Assembly: GCA_002295925.1 (NCBI GenBank)
Contig: DBGO01000016.1
Location: forward strand, 200,258 to 264,257
Source: Flavobacteriales bacterium UBA852
GTDB lineage: Bacteria > Bacteroidota > Bacteroidia > Flavobacteriales_E > Vicingaceae
Reading direction: 5' to 3'
Length of the DNA: 64,000 nucleotides
Shown one piece after another: positions 54,700 to 63,902 of the stretch (the first letter of the stretch is position 1; the number at the start of each line of letters is the position of its first letter). The translations under genes were made by a program, and so were the position numbers. Below the pieces are notes generated by a model, which saw nothing but the letters and a program-made list of their open reading frames with translations, had not been told where the DNA came from and searched no databases.

Positions 54700-55386
54700 A
54701 TGATAGCACGATTATTTGGCACAAACAATAAAAAAGTAAAAGTTTTTGGCGAAAGAAACAGCGGAACTATATATTTGGAAAAATTGTTGGTTAAAAACTT
54801 TAAAGTTGATATTGCTGATTATTTTACACTGGGTTGGAAACACCGGTTAGCGCCCCATAAAGAAGAGCTTGATAAAATTGAAGATGACATTATTTATTTA
54901 ATATTGGTGAAAAATCCCTACGCTTGGCTTCGGTCAATGCATCGAAAACCTTATCATCAAGAGCAATTAAAACAACTTTCGTTCAATCAATTTATAGAAT
55001 TTCCTTACGGAGATTATGAAAATCCTGTAAAAATGTGGAATGCAAAGTACCGTGCCTATCTGCATATGAACGAATATGCCAAAAATTTTGCTCTTATTAA
55101 ATATGAAGAATTGCTCGAAACTCCTGAAGAAATTTTATCCGGTTTAAAAGAAAAATTTAATCTGAAAACCACATTGTATTGGTTTAGTGATATTCAACAT
55201 CAGTTGACCAATAATCACGGTGAACTAAAAAAGAAATTCCATAAAAATTATTACCTGAAAGAAAAATGGAAATCGGAATATAAACCGGAAACTATTGCAC
55301 TTGTCAATAAATACATAGACAATGACTTAATGCAACAATTTGATTATAAAATTTTACAAAACGAAAAAGAGCTTATCGAAAATTGA
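54700..55386 (+). CDS. Sulfotransferase-like protein
   Basis: The 228-residue protein starts with a PAPS-type 5'-phosphate loop in VFGERNSGTIYLEKLLVKNF. A putative 3'-phosphate region is VKNPYAWLRSMHR. The C-terminus has a DIQHQ and a basic helix. It resembles short sulfotransferases of uncertain substrate near surface-glycan genes. No other glycan gene is adjacent. The 3' end forms one arm of the terminator at 55366-55404. Confidence 0.75.
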   Translation: MIARLFGTNNKKVKVFGERNSGTIYLEKLLVKNFKVDIADYFTLGWKHRLAPHKEELDKIEDDIIYLILVKNPYAWLRSMHRKPYHQEQLKQLSFNQFIEFPYGDYENPVKMWNAKYRAYLHMNEYAKNFALIKYEELLETPEEILSGLKEKFNLKTTLYWFSDIQHQLTNNHGELKKKFHKNYYLKEKWKSEYKPETIALVNKYIDNDLMQQFDYKILQNEKELIEN

Positions 55387-55404
55387 TAAGCTCTTTCTTT
55401 TTTT
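55366..55404 (+). terminator. Terminator spanning the end of the sulfotransferase-like gene
   Basis: AAAGAGCTTATC (55366-55377) pairs exactly with GATAAGCTCTTT (55385-55396), a 12-bp stem with a 7-base loop, followed by a T-rich tail to 55404. The stop codon TGA at 55384-55386 lies inside the hairpin, so the left arm is coding sequence. Confidence 0.88.
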
Positions 55405-55416
55405 AATCACGATTCA

Positions 55417-57543
55417 TTACTGAACCATTAACTTCTTAATCACTTTCTCTCCGTCAAGTGTTACTTGAACAAAGTAAATACCTGCCGGCAAATTAACTGT
55501 TTCTATAGTAAATGTATAATTACCTTTCACAATTTTATTTCCATTGGTAATATCGGCTACTTTTTTGCCTACCACATCCAACAGAACAATTTCTGCATTA
55601 TCCACTTTTTTATTTAAGTCTAATTTAAGTGTCGTTTGTTCTTTGGCAGGATTAGGATATAATTGCAAACTGCTTAAAGCAGAAAATTCTTGCACACTGT
55701 TCGGGTTGGCAATATTAATATCATCGATATAAATATTATTTCCTTGGTCTGAGATAAACTCAAACTTTACACGCACATTTGATGCCGAAGCATACGCAGA
55801 AATATAAACCGTAGCATCAATCCAATCGCCGGTAGCCGGAACATAATTTGAATTTTGGATAATATTATTGGCGTTTAACTGCGAACCTTTTTTACTGAAA
55901 CGCAAGTTCCATGTTTTACCACAATTGGTGCTTATATATACTTTTAACCAATCATCATTTGAAGAATTTTTTTGTGCATAAGCATATTTAAATGTCAATT
56001 GAGGACTTGGCACTTGCGATAAATCATACGAAGGCGAGATAAGAGCATCTGTTTCTCCCACACTTGTTCCACTGTAATTGTTTATCATCATGGAATAACC
56101 GCCTGTAGCCGAAGCCAAGCTGGTTTGAATCCAAGTTCTGTATCCCGAAGGATTTTGAATAATCCAATCTGAAGCTACTGTATTGGCATCTTCAAAATCT
56201 TCTTTGTAAAACCAATTGGAATATTGTGCATTGGCACTGCTTACGTACACTACATTGGTATATGTTTTAGTATCAGAACCCGCAGAATTTGAGGCATTTA
56301 AAGTAGCGTCGTAACTTCCTGCAGTATTATACGTTATAGTAGGATTTTGTTGTGTGGATGAAGAAGGCGTACCTCCAGGGAATGTCCAATTCCAAGCAGT
56401 TGCATCTCCGTTCCACGAACGATCGGTATAATCGACAGAAGCGCCTTCGCAAATCATATCATAATTCCAAATAAAATCTGCTTTTGGTGCACACAATGGC
56501 GGATTATATGGGTCTGCTGTTCCTGTTGCTGCTAAATTAGGAGAAGAAGTTAAGTTTTGTAAACCCGAAATGGATGAAATTGCCGACAACATTCTTGATT
56601 TTTGCCCTAATGTAAACATATACTGACAAGCATCATAACTCATGTAGTTTTCAATCATATCTACAACATCGGTAGAAAATGCTGACGGACCACTGGCATC
56701 ATTTGAGCATGTATTTTGGTTCATGTCGCAACCATAAGTATCTTGTGCTGCCGGTGGTGTATCACATACTTGGTCTCCACTGGTAGAACAATTTCCTCCA
56801 CAACCGCTTTGAAATGTATGATACAAACCTAAACAGTGTCCTACTTCGTGCGTTGCTGTACGACCGTCTCCATTGGATGTTCCAGTTGTTCCCCAATAAT
56901 CTTGTCTTACTACCAATCCATAGGTGTTATTTATTCCACCACCCCAACTATAAGGAAATTGAGCATAACCGAGTACTGTCCCCCCGTTACCTCCACCAAT
57001 GGATTTCACCAACCAGACATTAAAATACTTTTGACTGTTCCAATAACTTACCGATTTTACGCCGTCATCCGCATTGTTGGTTTTAGATGATTTGACATAA
57101 ACAATCCCATTGGTACAATTACCATTTGGGTCAATTGTTGCAAGTCTGAACTCAATATCAACATTTGCTATTAAAGGTTTAAAAATAGAATGAACATTAA
57201 CCGTATCGGCATTTAGCTTTTGAAAATCACGATTCAATACATCAATACCGGATTGAACTTGTGTTTCATCGATATATCCTGAACCATCTTCGTCCATAAT
57301 AACATGCACCACTACAGGAATTATAATGCTTGCTTCTTGATTGCCGTTTAAACCGTAACCTTGCTCCTGAAGTGCTCTTACTTGCGCTTCAATCATTTCA
57401 TAATTTTCTATAATTTCAGGGTGCTTACGCAATAATTCGGCATTATATTCATCTGTATAGCACCAGTTTCCGGTTCTTAAATTATTTTGTGAAAATGATA
57501 CAAAATTTGATAAAAACAAAACTGATAAAATAAATTTCTTCAT
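55417..57543 (-). CDS. Secreted M43-type metalloprotease with PKD domain and T9SS sorting domain
   Basis: The 708-residue protein has a signal peptide, a propeptide region, and a pappalysin-like catalytic domain with the zinc motif THEVGHCLGLYHTF. VVDMIENYMSYDACQYMFT carries the Met-turn. A PKD-like domain follows (about residues 350-430; WNWTFPGGTPSSSTQQNPT and YTNVVYVSS). A jelly-roll-like region contains LTFKYAYAQKNSSNDDWLKV. The C-terminal T9SS domain begins near ALSSLQLYPNPAKEQTTLKL. It digests proteins outside the cell. The sulfotransferase-like gene converges on it. Confidence 0.93.
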   Translation of the reverse strand: MKKFILSVLFLSNFVSFSQNNLRTGNWCYTDEYNAELLRKHPEIIENYEMIEAQVRALQEQGYGLNGNQEASIIIPVVVHVIMDEDGSGYIDETQVQSGIDVLNRDFQKLNADTVNVHSIFKPLIANVDIEFRLATIDPNGNCTNGIVYVKSSKTNNADDGVKSVSYWNSQKYFNVWLVKSIGGGNGGTVLGYAQFPYSWGGGINNTYGLVVRQDYWGTTGTSNGDGRTATHEVGHCLGLYHTFQSGCGGNCSTSGDQVCDTPPAAQDTYGCDMNQNTCSNDASGPSAFSTDVVDMIENYMSYDACQYMFTLGQKSRMLSAISSISGLQNLTSSPNLAATGTADPYNPPLCAPKADFIWNYDMICEGASVDYTDRSWNGDATAWNWTFPGGTPSSSTQQNPTITYNTAGSYDATLNASNSAGSDTKTYTNVVYVSSANAQYSNWFYKEDFEDANTVASDWIIQNPSGYRTWIQTSLASATGGYSMMINNYSGTSVGETDALISPSYDLSQVPSPQLTFKYAYAQKNSSNDDWLKVYISTNCGKTWNLRFSKKGSQLNANNIIQNSNYVPATGDWIDATVYISAYASASNVRVKFEFISDQGNNIYIDDINIANPNSVQEFSALSSLQLYPNPAKEQTTLKLDLNKKVDNAEIVLLDVVGKKVADITNGNKIVKGNYTFTIETVNLPAGIYFVQVTLDGEKVIKKLMVQ

Positions 57544-57711
57544 ATTAGTTATTTTTTAAAATATTATTCTGAATAGCTATAAAATTAACATTTTTTCCCT
57601 TAAAAGAAATTAAAAATTGACAATAATATTGGAATGCTATACTTTAGTTTGGTGAAAATTACACTATAAATGAAAATTATTTTTTTATATTAGTCGGTAA
57701 AAATTTATGCT

Positions 57712-58173
57712 ATGAGTATATTCAAAAAACTTTTCCAGTCCGGGGCCAAAGAAATATTAGATGGCGCCGAAAAAGTGATAGATAAAGTCGTTACTTCGGA
57801 TGAAGAGAAAATGAAAGCCAAAAATGAACTTTCGGAAATAGTGCTTAATTCCCTTAATCAATTGCATGAGAATCAACAAAGCATAATTGCTCTTGAAGCA
57901 AAAGGAAATTGGCTTCAACGAAGTTGGCGACCTATTCTTATGTTAAGTTTTGGATTTATTGTTATTTACGCCTATTTCATAGAACCTGCATTCATTGATA
58001 CTCAAAGTCCAATTTCAGAATCTTTAAATGATAATTTTTGGGGCTTACTTAAGATTGGTATGGGAGGATATATAATTGGCCGCTCTGCCGAAAAAATTTC
58101 TCAAACTGTTACTTCAAATATTGATATGCCTTTTATGAAGAAAAAAGACAGAAAAAATAATATTGTTGGTTAA
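57712..58173 (+). CDS. Three-transmembrane holin-type protein
   Basis: The 153-residue protein has an N-terminal amphipathic helical part (to about 60), then NWLQRSWRPILMLSFGFIVI, the RSWRPxLML membrane start typical of the holin_3TMs family. Further membrane segments lie near 75-92 and 107-125, with a basic tail. Such holins open the inner membrane for a phage-type lysin. It is 18 bases before the amidase gene, forming a lysis pair. No other phage gene is visible. Confidence 0.82.
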   Translation: MSIFKKLFQSGAKEILDGAEKVIDKVVTSDEEKMKAKNELSEIVLNSLNQLHENQQSIIALEAKGNWLQRSWRPILMLSFGFIVIYAYFIEPAFIDTQSPISESLNDNFWGLLKIGMGGYIIGRSAEKISQTVTSNIDMPFMKKKDRKNNIVG

Positions 58174-58191
58174 GAATTAAACTTTTGCTCA

Positions 58192-59010
58192 ATGAAAATA
58201 AATGCTCAACACATGTTGGAGGGTGATAATATTGAACATATTTCATGTTCCAAAAACAGCGAAAAATTTAAAGATAACATGCCCGATACTATTATTATGC
58301 ATTATACTGCAGGAAGAAATGGAGAGTCATCGGCAAAATATTTAGCAAAAGATAATGTTAAGGCTTCGGCACACATTGTTATTGACAGAAGTGGTAAAAT
58401 ATTTCAGTTGGTACCGTTTAATATTATTGCTTGGCATGCCGGAAAAAGCCAATATTCAAACAGAACCGGATTAAACAATTATAGTATTGGCATTGAATTG
58501 GATAATGCAGGCGTATTGAAGAAAACAGGCAATAAGTATCAATCTTGGTTTGGTAAATATTATTCTGAAGATGAAGTAATTGAAGCAAAACATAGAAATG
58601 AACATACCAACAAATACTGGCATACTTATACCGAAGAACAACTTAATCGCTCCTTTGAACTTTGCGAGTTGCTTATTGAAACTTACGGAATTAGAATGAT
58701 TTTAGGTCATGAAGAAATTTCACCGGGAAGAAAGCAAGACCCGGGCCCTGCATTTCCACTCGATAAATTTAGAAACAAACTCTTGTTTGATAACAGAAAA
58801 GATCAAGATGTAAGTATTTCAGGAATTAAAGCAAAAGTAACGCCTGACTTTTTAAATATAAGAAGCGGACCCGGTATTAAATATGAAACCATTGCTTTAC
58901 CTTTAGAAAAAAATCAACAAGTTGAAATACTTAATGAACAATTTGGTTGGGTAAAAGTTAAAACTACTTTAACCGGATGGGTAAAAAAAGAATATCTGAA
59001 CATGGATTAA
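58192..59010 (+). CDS. N-acetylmuramoyl-L-alanine amidase with SH3 domain, endolysin-like
   Basis: The 272-residue protein has an Amidase_2/PGRP domain. The first zinc His is in MHYTAGRNGES, the second in ILGHEEISPGRKQDPGPAF, where the following Asp completes the site. A C-terminal bacterial SH3 domain (about residues 215-272; LNIRSGPGIKYETIALPLEK) binds the wall. There is no signal peptide, so release would need the holin encoded just upstream. It cuts the bond between muramic acid and L-Ala. Confidence 0.92.
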   Translation: MKINAQHMLEGDNIEHISCSKNSEKFKDNMPDTIIMHYTAGRNGESSAKYLAKDNVKASAHIVIDRSGKIFQLVPFNIIAWHAGKSQYSNRTGLNNYSIGIELDNAGVLKKTGNKYQSWFGKYYSEDEVIEAKHRNEHTNKYWHTYTEEQLNRSFELCELLIETYGIRMILGHEEISPGRKQDPGPAFPLDKFRNKLLFDNRKDQDVSISGIKAKVTPDFLNIRSGPGIKYETIALPLEKNQQVEILNEQFGWVKVKTTLTGWVKKEYLNMD

Positions 59011-59046
59011 TCAAAAAAGCGTAATTTTGCTCTATAAACTACGCTT

Positions 59047-59244
59047 ATGAAATTAGCTTTATTAGCCATAGGATTATTAGGGTTGGGATTTGCCGGTATT
59101 GCCGTGAAAATTTTGTTTAAAAAAGATGGAAAATTTGCCGGAACCTGTGCCAGCAACAGCGAATATTTAAACAAAGACGGTGAACCATGTAGTTTTTGCG
59201 GTGCACGTCCCGATGAGATGTGTCAAAAGGACGAAGTAAAATAA
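59047..59244 (+). CDS. Small four-Cys membrane protein, NqrM-like
   Basis: The 65-residue protein has one N-terminal membrane helix (about residues 3-24). A soluble tail carries Cys34, Cys48, Cys51 and Cys59 (GTCASN, GEPCSFCGA, DEMCQ). This shape and Cys arrangement resemble NqrM, which delivers iron for Na+-NQR maturation; similar proteins in Bacteroidota often sit by nqr or apbE genes. The convergent neighbour is apbE, 7 bases away. The NqrM identity is inference from size, topology and context. Confidence 0.65.
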   Translation: MKLALLAIGLLGLGFAGIAVKILFKKDGKFAGTCASNSEYLNKDGEPCSFCGARPDEMCQKDEVK

Positions 59245-59251
59245 TATCACT

Positions 59252-60268
59252 TTACTCCAACCATTCGACATCCTTAGCTATTTCTTTTGATATAAAATGG
59301 CTTATCTTACCGTTTTTCTCATAAATTAAAATAGCATCCAAATTATTTTTTTCAATTACGGATAAACTACTGTCAACTCCCAACACCATAAATGCAGTTG
59401 CATAAGCATCGGCATCTATACATTGCTTGGCAATTACAGTTGCACTTAATATTTCACGAATAACAGGTTTCCCTGTTTTGGGATTAATTGTGTGTGCATA
59501 GCGCACTCCGTTTTTTTCATAAAATTTACGATAATTCCCGGATGTTGCCAACGCATTGTTTTTTAAGGATACGACTGCAGATAAATCGTGATTTGTGTTA
59601 TTTTCTATCGGTTTTTCAATACCTACACGCCAATACTCTCCTTTTTCGGTTTTACCGGATGCTCTTAATTCGCCGCCAATTTCCACCAAATAATTATCGA
59701 TTCCTTTTTTATGTAAAAAATCTCCCACAACATCTACCGAATAACCTTGAGCCAACGCATTGAAATCGAGCATTACATTTTTGGGTTTAATAATAATACT
59801 GTCGTTTAACAGTTTTACCTTTTCAAAACCAACATATTGACGCAAACTGTCTAATAATTGGTCGGTTACATTATCTATATTTTTAAATCCAAAACCGTAA
59901 GCATTTATCAATGGCGCTACAGTTGGATCAAAAGCTCCGTTCGTTTTTTGCCAAATTTGTTTAGCTCGTTTAAAACAGTATAAAAATAAACTGTCGGTAG
60001 TTACACATGTATCGGTTTGATTTATTTGTGAAATAATGGAAAACGGTTTATAAATGCTTAATGAAGAATCGAACCGCATCAGCAACGAGTCGATGGAAAA
60101 TGCAAAGTCTCTTTGGGCAGAATCGACATACTGAATCGAATAGGTAGTTCCTTGTGCATACCCCGAAATGTAAACCGTTTTTTTATTTTCTTTAGAACCG
60201 GATAGATTTACACATCCTGTAAAGAATGATAAAGTAAGAACGAAAACTATTTTACCAAAACCTTTCAT
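59252..60268 (-). CDS. apbE: FAD:protein FMN transferase ApbE
   Basis: The product is about 338 residues. I chose ATG 60268, which gives a lipoprotein signal with FFTGC; the longer frame from 60319 starts inside rseP. Motifs include AQGTTYSIQYVDS, DFNALAQGYSVDVVGDFL, NYLVEIGGELRASGKTEKGE and YAHTINPKTGKP. ApbE attaches FMN to Thr or Ser of targets such as NqrB and NqrC. The start is one base after the rseP stop, so the two are coupled. It converges on the NqrM-like gene. Confidence 0.94.
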   Translation of the reverse strand: MKGFGKIVFVLTLSFFTGCVNLSGSKENKKTVYISGYAQGTTYSIQYVDSAQRDFAFSIDSLLMRFDSSLSIYKPFSIISQINQTDTCVTTDSLFLYCFKRAKQIWQKTNGAFDPTVAPLINAYGFGFKNIDNVTDQLLDSLRQYVGFEKVKLLNDSIIIKPKNVMLDFNALAQGYSVDVVGDFLHKKGIDNYLVEIGGELRASGKTEKGEYWRVGIEKPIENNTNHDLSAVVSLKNNALATSGNYRKFYEKNGVRYAHTINPKTGKPVIREILSATVIAKQCIDADAYATAFMVLGVDSSLSVIEKNNLDAILIYEKNGKISHFISKEIAKDVEWLE

Positions 60269-60269
60269 T

Positions 60270-61616
60270 TTAGCGACAACCTCTGACAACATCCATTCCA
60301 TTGACATAAAACAATACAAGCAAAAGGAAAATAAATCCTATTAATTGAGCATACTCCAATACCTTTTCGTTTGGCTTTCTGCCTGTAATCATTTCGTATA
60401 ATACAAACATAACATGACCGCCGTCAAGTGCTGGAATTGGTAATAAATTCATAAATGCCAATACAATTGATATAAAAGCAGTTTTATCCCAAAAGTTTTG
60501 CCAATCCCACTGTGTCCCAAATAATTTACTGATACTTGCAAAACCGCCTAATCCTTTATATGCTCCCGTAGAAGGTGATAATATCATTTTAAACTGTTTG
60601 TAATAATTGACCAATGTTTTCCAAGCTTTTTTCACGCCGGCAGGGAAAGATTCAAAAAAGCCGTATTTTTTATATTCAAACTTATAAATTCCGGCTCGCT
60701 CCAAATCGTTGAGTGAAAATAAATATTGTTGCACGCCTAAAATTGCCGAATCGGGAACATGAATTGGTATTTCTACCAATTGATTTTCTCGTTTTACTTT
60801 TAAAACTACATCTTTATCGGCATATTTATTTATTTTGGTTTTAAACTCATCGAAATAACGAATTGTATCATTATTGATGCCTACAATTTGGTCTTTTAGC
60901 TTTAAACCGGCGTCTTTGGCAACATAATTATCGGCAATGGCACCCACAACAAATGGTATGCGAGGATAAATAAACACGCCCGGCTTCTTTTTCTCCAATA
61001 ATTGCTCTACAAAATTTGCCGGCACTTTAATATCTTCTATTTTCCCGTTTCGTTCTACTTCAATTTCTCTTCCTATTATCAATTGCTCCAACAATTCATC
61101 AAAATACTTAACCGAATCGCCATCTATTGTGAGAATTTTATCTCCTGTTCTAATACCAATAATATTGGTTACGGATGTGTCAACAGCCCAAATACCATCT
61201 TTGAGTTCGCTCATGGGTAAATGGCGCTCGCCCCACACCATCAAGGTCATTGAGTAAATAAGTATTCCTACAATTACGTTTACTATAATACCGCCCAGCA
61301 TAATGATTAACCGTTGCCAAGCCGGTTTGGAACGAAACTCCCATGGCTGTGGCGGTTGTTTCATTTGCTCTGTATCCATACTTTCGTCAATCATACCGGC
61401 AATTTTCACGTAGCCGCCCAAAGGCAACCATCCTATTCCCCACTCTGTTTCTCCTATTTTCTTTTTATATAATGAAAACCATGGGTTGAAAAACAAATAA
61501 AACTTTTCAACTTTTGTATGAAAAGCTTTTGCAGCCAAAAAATGACCAAATTCGTGTAAAACGATTAATATAGAAAGACTTAATAAAAACTGACCGACTT
61601 GAATGGCTAACTCCAT
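60270..61616 (-). CDS. rseP: Site-2 intramembrane metalloprotease RseP
   Basis: The 448-residue protein has the zinc motif HEFGHFLAAKAF in its first membrane helix and the Asp ligand in NLLPIPALDGGHVMFVLYE near the end. Two PDZ domains lie between them (about residues 125-285). It cleaves membrane-bound anti-sigma factors and spent signal peptides. No rseA or sigmaE gene is in the window. It precedes apbE on the same strand. Confidence 0.95.
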   Translation of the reverse strand: MELAIQVGQFLLSLSILIVLHEFGHFLAAKAFHTKVEKFYLFFNPWFSLYKKKIGETEWGIGWLPLGGYVKIAGMIDESMDTEQMKQPPQPWEFRSKPAWQRLIIMLGGIIVNVIVGILIYSMTLMVWGERHLPMSELKDGIWAVDTSVTNIIGIRTGDKILTIDGDSVKYFDELLEQLIIGREIEVERNGKIEDIKVPANFVEQLLEKKKPGVFIYPRIPFVVGAIADNYVAKDAGLKLKDQIVGINNDTIRYFDEFKTKINKYADKDVVLKVKRENQLVEIPIHVPDSAILGVQQYLFSLNDLERAGIYKFEYKKYGFFESFPAGVKKAWKTLVNYYKQFKMILSPSTGAYKGLGGFASISKLFGTQWDWQNFWDKTAFISIVLAFMNLLPIPALDGGHVMFVLYEMITGRKPNEKVLEYAQLIGFIFLLLVLFYVNGMDVVRGCR

Positions 61617-61692
61617 AACTGATTTTTAAATTTTGGCAAAGAAACGAATAAATATTTTTGTAGCGAAAAAGTTTAAGTCTTGTTAACGATAT

Positions 61693-61722
61693 TCAAAAAA
61701 AAATCCGCTTTAAAAGCGGATT
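61693..61722 (-). terminator. Terminator of the seven-repeat T9SS gene
   Basis: On the minus strand AATCCGC (plus 61716-61722) pairs exactly with GCGGATT (plus 61702-61708) around a 7-base loop, and the pairing can extend inward by T-A pairs. A T run follows (plus 61695-61703). It lies 31 bases after the stop of the 61754-63352 gene and before the rseP start. Confidence 0.85.
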
Positions 61723-61753
61723 CAAACCAAAATTTAAATTTCTTGAAAGTATA

Positions 61754-63352
61754 TTATTGCTTAATAATTTTTTTACAAATTACAGATTTATTACTAAAAA
61801 AGACTTTTACAACGTATGTTCCTTTGGCAAATGCTGACATATCTATAGTATTGTATTTACAAGCATCCGAACGATATACTTCTTTACCTTGCATATCATA
61901 CAATGCTACAAAGGTTTGTTTATTTTCAGGTATATAGTCAAAATCAATATGCAATATATTGGATACAGGATTTGGATAAGTAAACAATCGAAAGGTTTGA
62001 TACTCTTCTATACCTGTTACAACACTCAATTTAATCAACCAAACATCATACCCTCCCCTGGCATTTTCGGTTTTATCACCACTAATGTTTGAATTAGAAG
62101 TAGAAGCTATAATATATTCACTCGAATTAATTTTTATAAAATCGTTAATATACTCGTTTTGGCTTCCTCCTATATCTTTTTGCCACAATATATTCAATCC
62201 CGAATCTAAATTCAATATCCATATATCAAGCATACCTTTTGAACTTTCAGTTTTATTTCCGGATATTCCTGATGTAGAACGTGCTAAAACATATAGCATT
62301 GAGTCAGGGGTTGAAACTATTTCTCCACCTTCATTACCACTACCACCAAAAGCTTTCTGATAAATGATTGAACCATCTATTGGGGATAATTCAAACACCC
62401 AAATATCTGCCCCACCAAAAGATGATATGGTTTTATTTCCTGAAACATCAGAATTAGAAGAAACAGCACATAAAATTTGATTATTGTGAAAGATTAAATT
62501 CCCATTACTCTCATCATCGATTCCACCATAAGTTTTATCCCATAAGATATTTCCTAAGGTGTCAATTTTTATTACCCAAAAATCATACAGCTGACCTGAA
62601 ACATCAAAAGCCGGCTCGGTTTTCTCGCCGGAAACCGCTGAATTTGAACGTCCGTATAAATATATATTTCCTTGATTATCATATACAGAACCATATAAAT
62701 CATCCCAATTATTTCCTCCATAAGTTTTATCCCATAATTTATTTCCTGAACTGTCAATCATAATTATCCAATAATCATTCATTCCTCTTGACGAATCTGT
62801 TTTATCTAAACCCGCAGGTGATGATGAGGATGCATTGATTAAAAATCTGTTTTCGGTTATTTTTGTAATATTTCCTCCACTTTGTCCATTTACTGAACTA
62901 AAAGCTGCTTGCCATTGAATAGATAGAGTTGAATCGGTCTTTATAACCCAAATATCTCCATTAGGATTTTTTAAAGATACTGTTTTGTCTAAAGCTACTC
63001 CGGAATCAGTAAATCCCGAAAAAAAATAAAAATTATCGTTTATTTTTATAGGAACAAGAAAATCATTCCCATCACCTCCAATAGATAACTGTTGATTGAT
63101 TATAGAAAATGAAGACAAATTAGTTTTAAGCGTCCACATATCTGTTGCTCCTTTTTTACTAACTATTCGTTCTCCTGAAATAGATGATGCCGTAGATACA
63201 AACAATCTTAAATTATTGTTAATTGTATCGAGTCTTACACTATATTCACCTTGATTTCCTCCTATAGTTTTGTCTTGTATTATAGAAACATTTTGAGCTA
63301 CGCCTAATACGTTTATGCAAATCAATATTATTGTTACTAATGCTTGTTTCAT
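61754..63352 (-). CDS. T9SS cargo with seven repeats, probable seven-bladed beta-propeller
   Basis: The 532-residue protein has a signal peptide (KQALVTIILICINVLGVAQ). Seven repeats of about 60-70 residues follow, each built as SGxKT...G-x-x-D-x-W-x-I-K (examples: SGEKTEPAFDVSGQ, SGNKTISSFGGADIWV, SGDKTENARGGYDVWLIKL) and usually a W-x-K-x-(Y/I)GG. Seven units suggest a seven-bladed propeller. The C-terminal T9SS domain starts near LFTYPNPVSNILHIDFDY. It follows a second T9SS gene by 4 bases. The function is probably adhesion or scaffolding. Confidence 0.85.
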   Translation of the reverse strand: MKQALVTIILICINVLGVAQNVSIIQDKTIGGNQGEYSVRLDTINNNLRLFVSTASSISGERIVSKKGATDMWTLKTNLSSFSIINQQLSIGGDGNDFLVPIKINDNFYFFSGFTDSGVALDKTVSLKNPNGDIWVIKTDSTLSIQWQAAFSSVNGQSGGNITKITENRFLINASSSSPAGLDKTDSSRGMNDYWIIMIDSSGNKLWDKTYGGNNWDDLYGSVYDNQGNIYLYGRSNSAVSGEKTEPAFDVSGQLYDFWVIKIDTLGNILWDKTYGGIDDESNGNLIFHNNQILCAVSSNSDVSGNKTISSFGGADIWVFELSPIDGSIIYQKAFGGSGNEGGEIVSTPDSMLYVLARSTSGISGNKTESSKGMLDIWILNLDSGLNILWQKDIGGSQNEYINDFIKINSSEYIIASTSNSNISGDKTENARGGYDVWLIKLSVVTGIEEYQTFRLFTYPNPVSNILHIDFDYIPENKQTFVALYDMQGKEVYRSDACKYNTIDMSAFAKGTYVVKVFFSNKSVICKKIIKQ

Positions 63353-63356
63353 TGTT

Positions 63357-63902
63357 TTAAGGTTTTATAGTTTGAATTGTAAAATATGAACCATCCTCGA
63401 ACGTAAACCTATTTATTAATATTCCAGAAGGGATATCATGATCTACTTTAATTTTTAAAGTAGCAGACCTATCCTTTTTAAGAATAATATCACTTTGATA
63501 ATGTATCTTTCCATAGTTATCATATAGTTCGTATTTAACTTTTAACGTTGCAAAAGGGAGTAAATCAATATTAAAAGAATTACCTTCAATTGGATTAGGG
63601 TAAATAGTTGCAGATAAAAAATCTTTTTGTAATATTTGATTATTTAAAGGCTCTTGTATCTCAAGTATTTTATGAACAGTTATACCAGAAGATAAAACAA
63701 TTGTACTTAAATATAAGCTAGGTTCTAACGTGAAATTAACATTCTTAACACTACCATCTTCGTTAAATATATCTGAATTAGTTATTACAATTGGCGGAAT
63801 TCCAAATCCTTTAAATAAATCAGTAATTGATATATTTACAAAATGATATGGCGCTGGAAATGATACGGGATTAGCGACATTACAACCAGCAGCGTCTAAC
63901 AT
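63357..63902 (-). CDS. 3' part of a T9SS cargo gene, 5' end missing or broken
   Basis: From the first in-frame ATG (63902) the frame encodes 181 residues ending in a T9SS domain (FLSATIYPNPIEGNSFNIDL onward). No signal peptide follows that ATG. Upstream codons still look coding (QSDPFDSYSYCSVYEEL) until an in-frame TAA at 63996-63998, three bases from the window edge. A T9SS cargo needs a signal peptide, so this is the end of a longer gene. Whether that TAA is a real break, a frameshift site or an artefact cannot be told here. Confidence 0.6.
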   Translation of the reverse strand: MLDAAGCNVANPVSFPAPYHFVNISITDLFKGFGIPPIVITNSDIFNEDGSVKNVNFTLEPSLYLSTIVLSSGITVHKILEIQEPLNNQILQKDFLSATIYPNPIEGNSFNIDLLPFATLKVKYELYDNYGKIHYQSDIILKKDRSATLKIKVDHDIPSGILINRFTFEDGSYFTIQTIKP

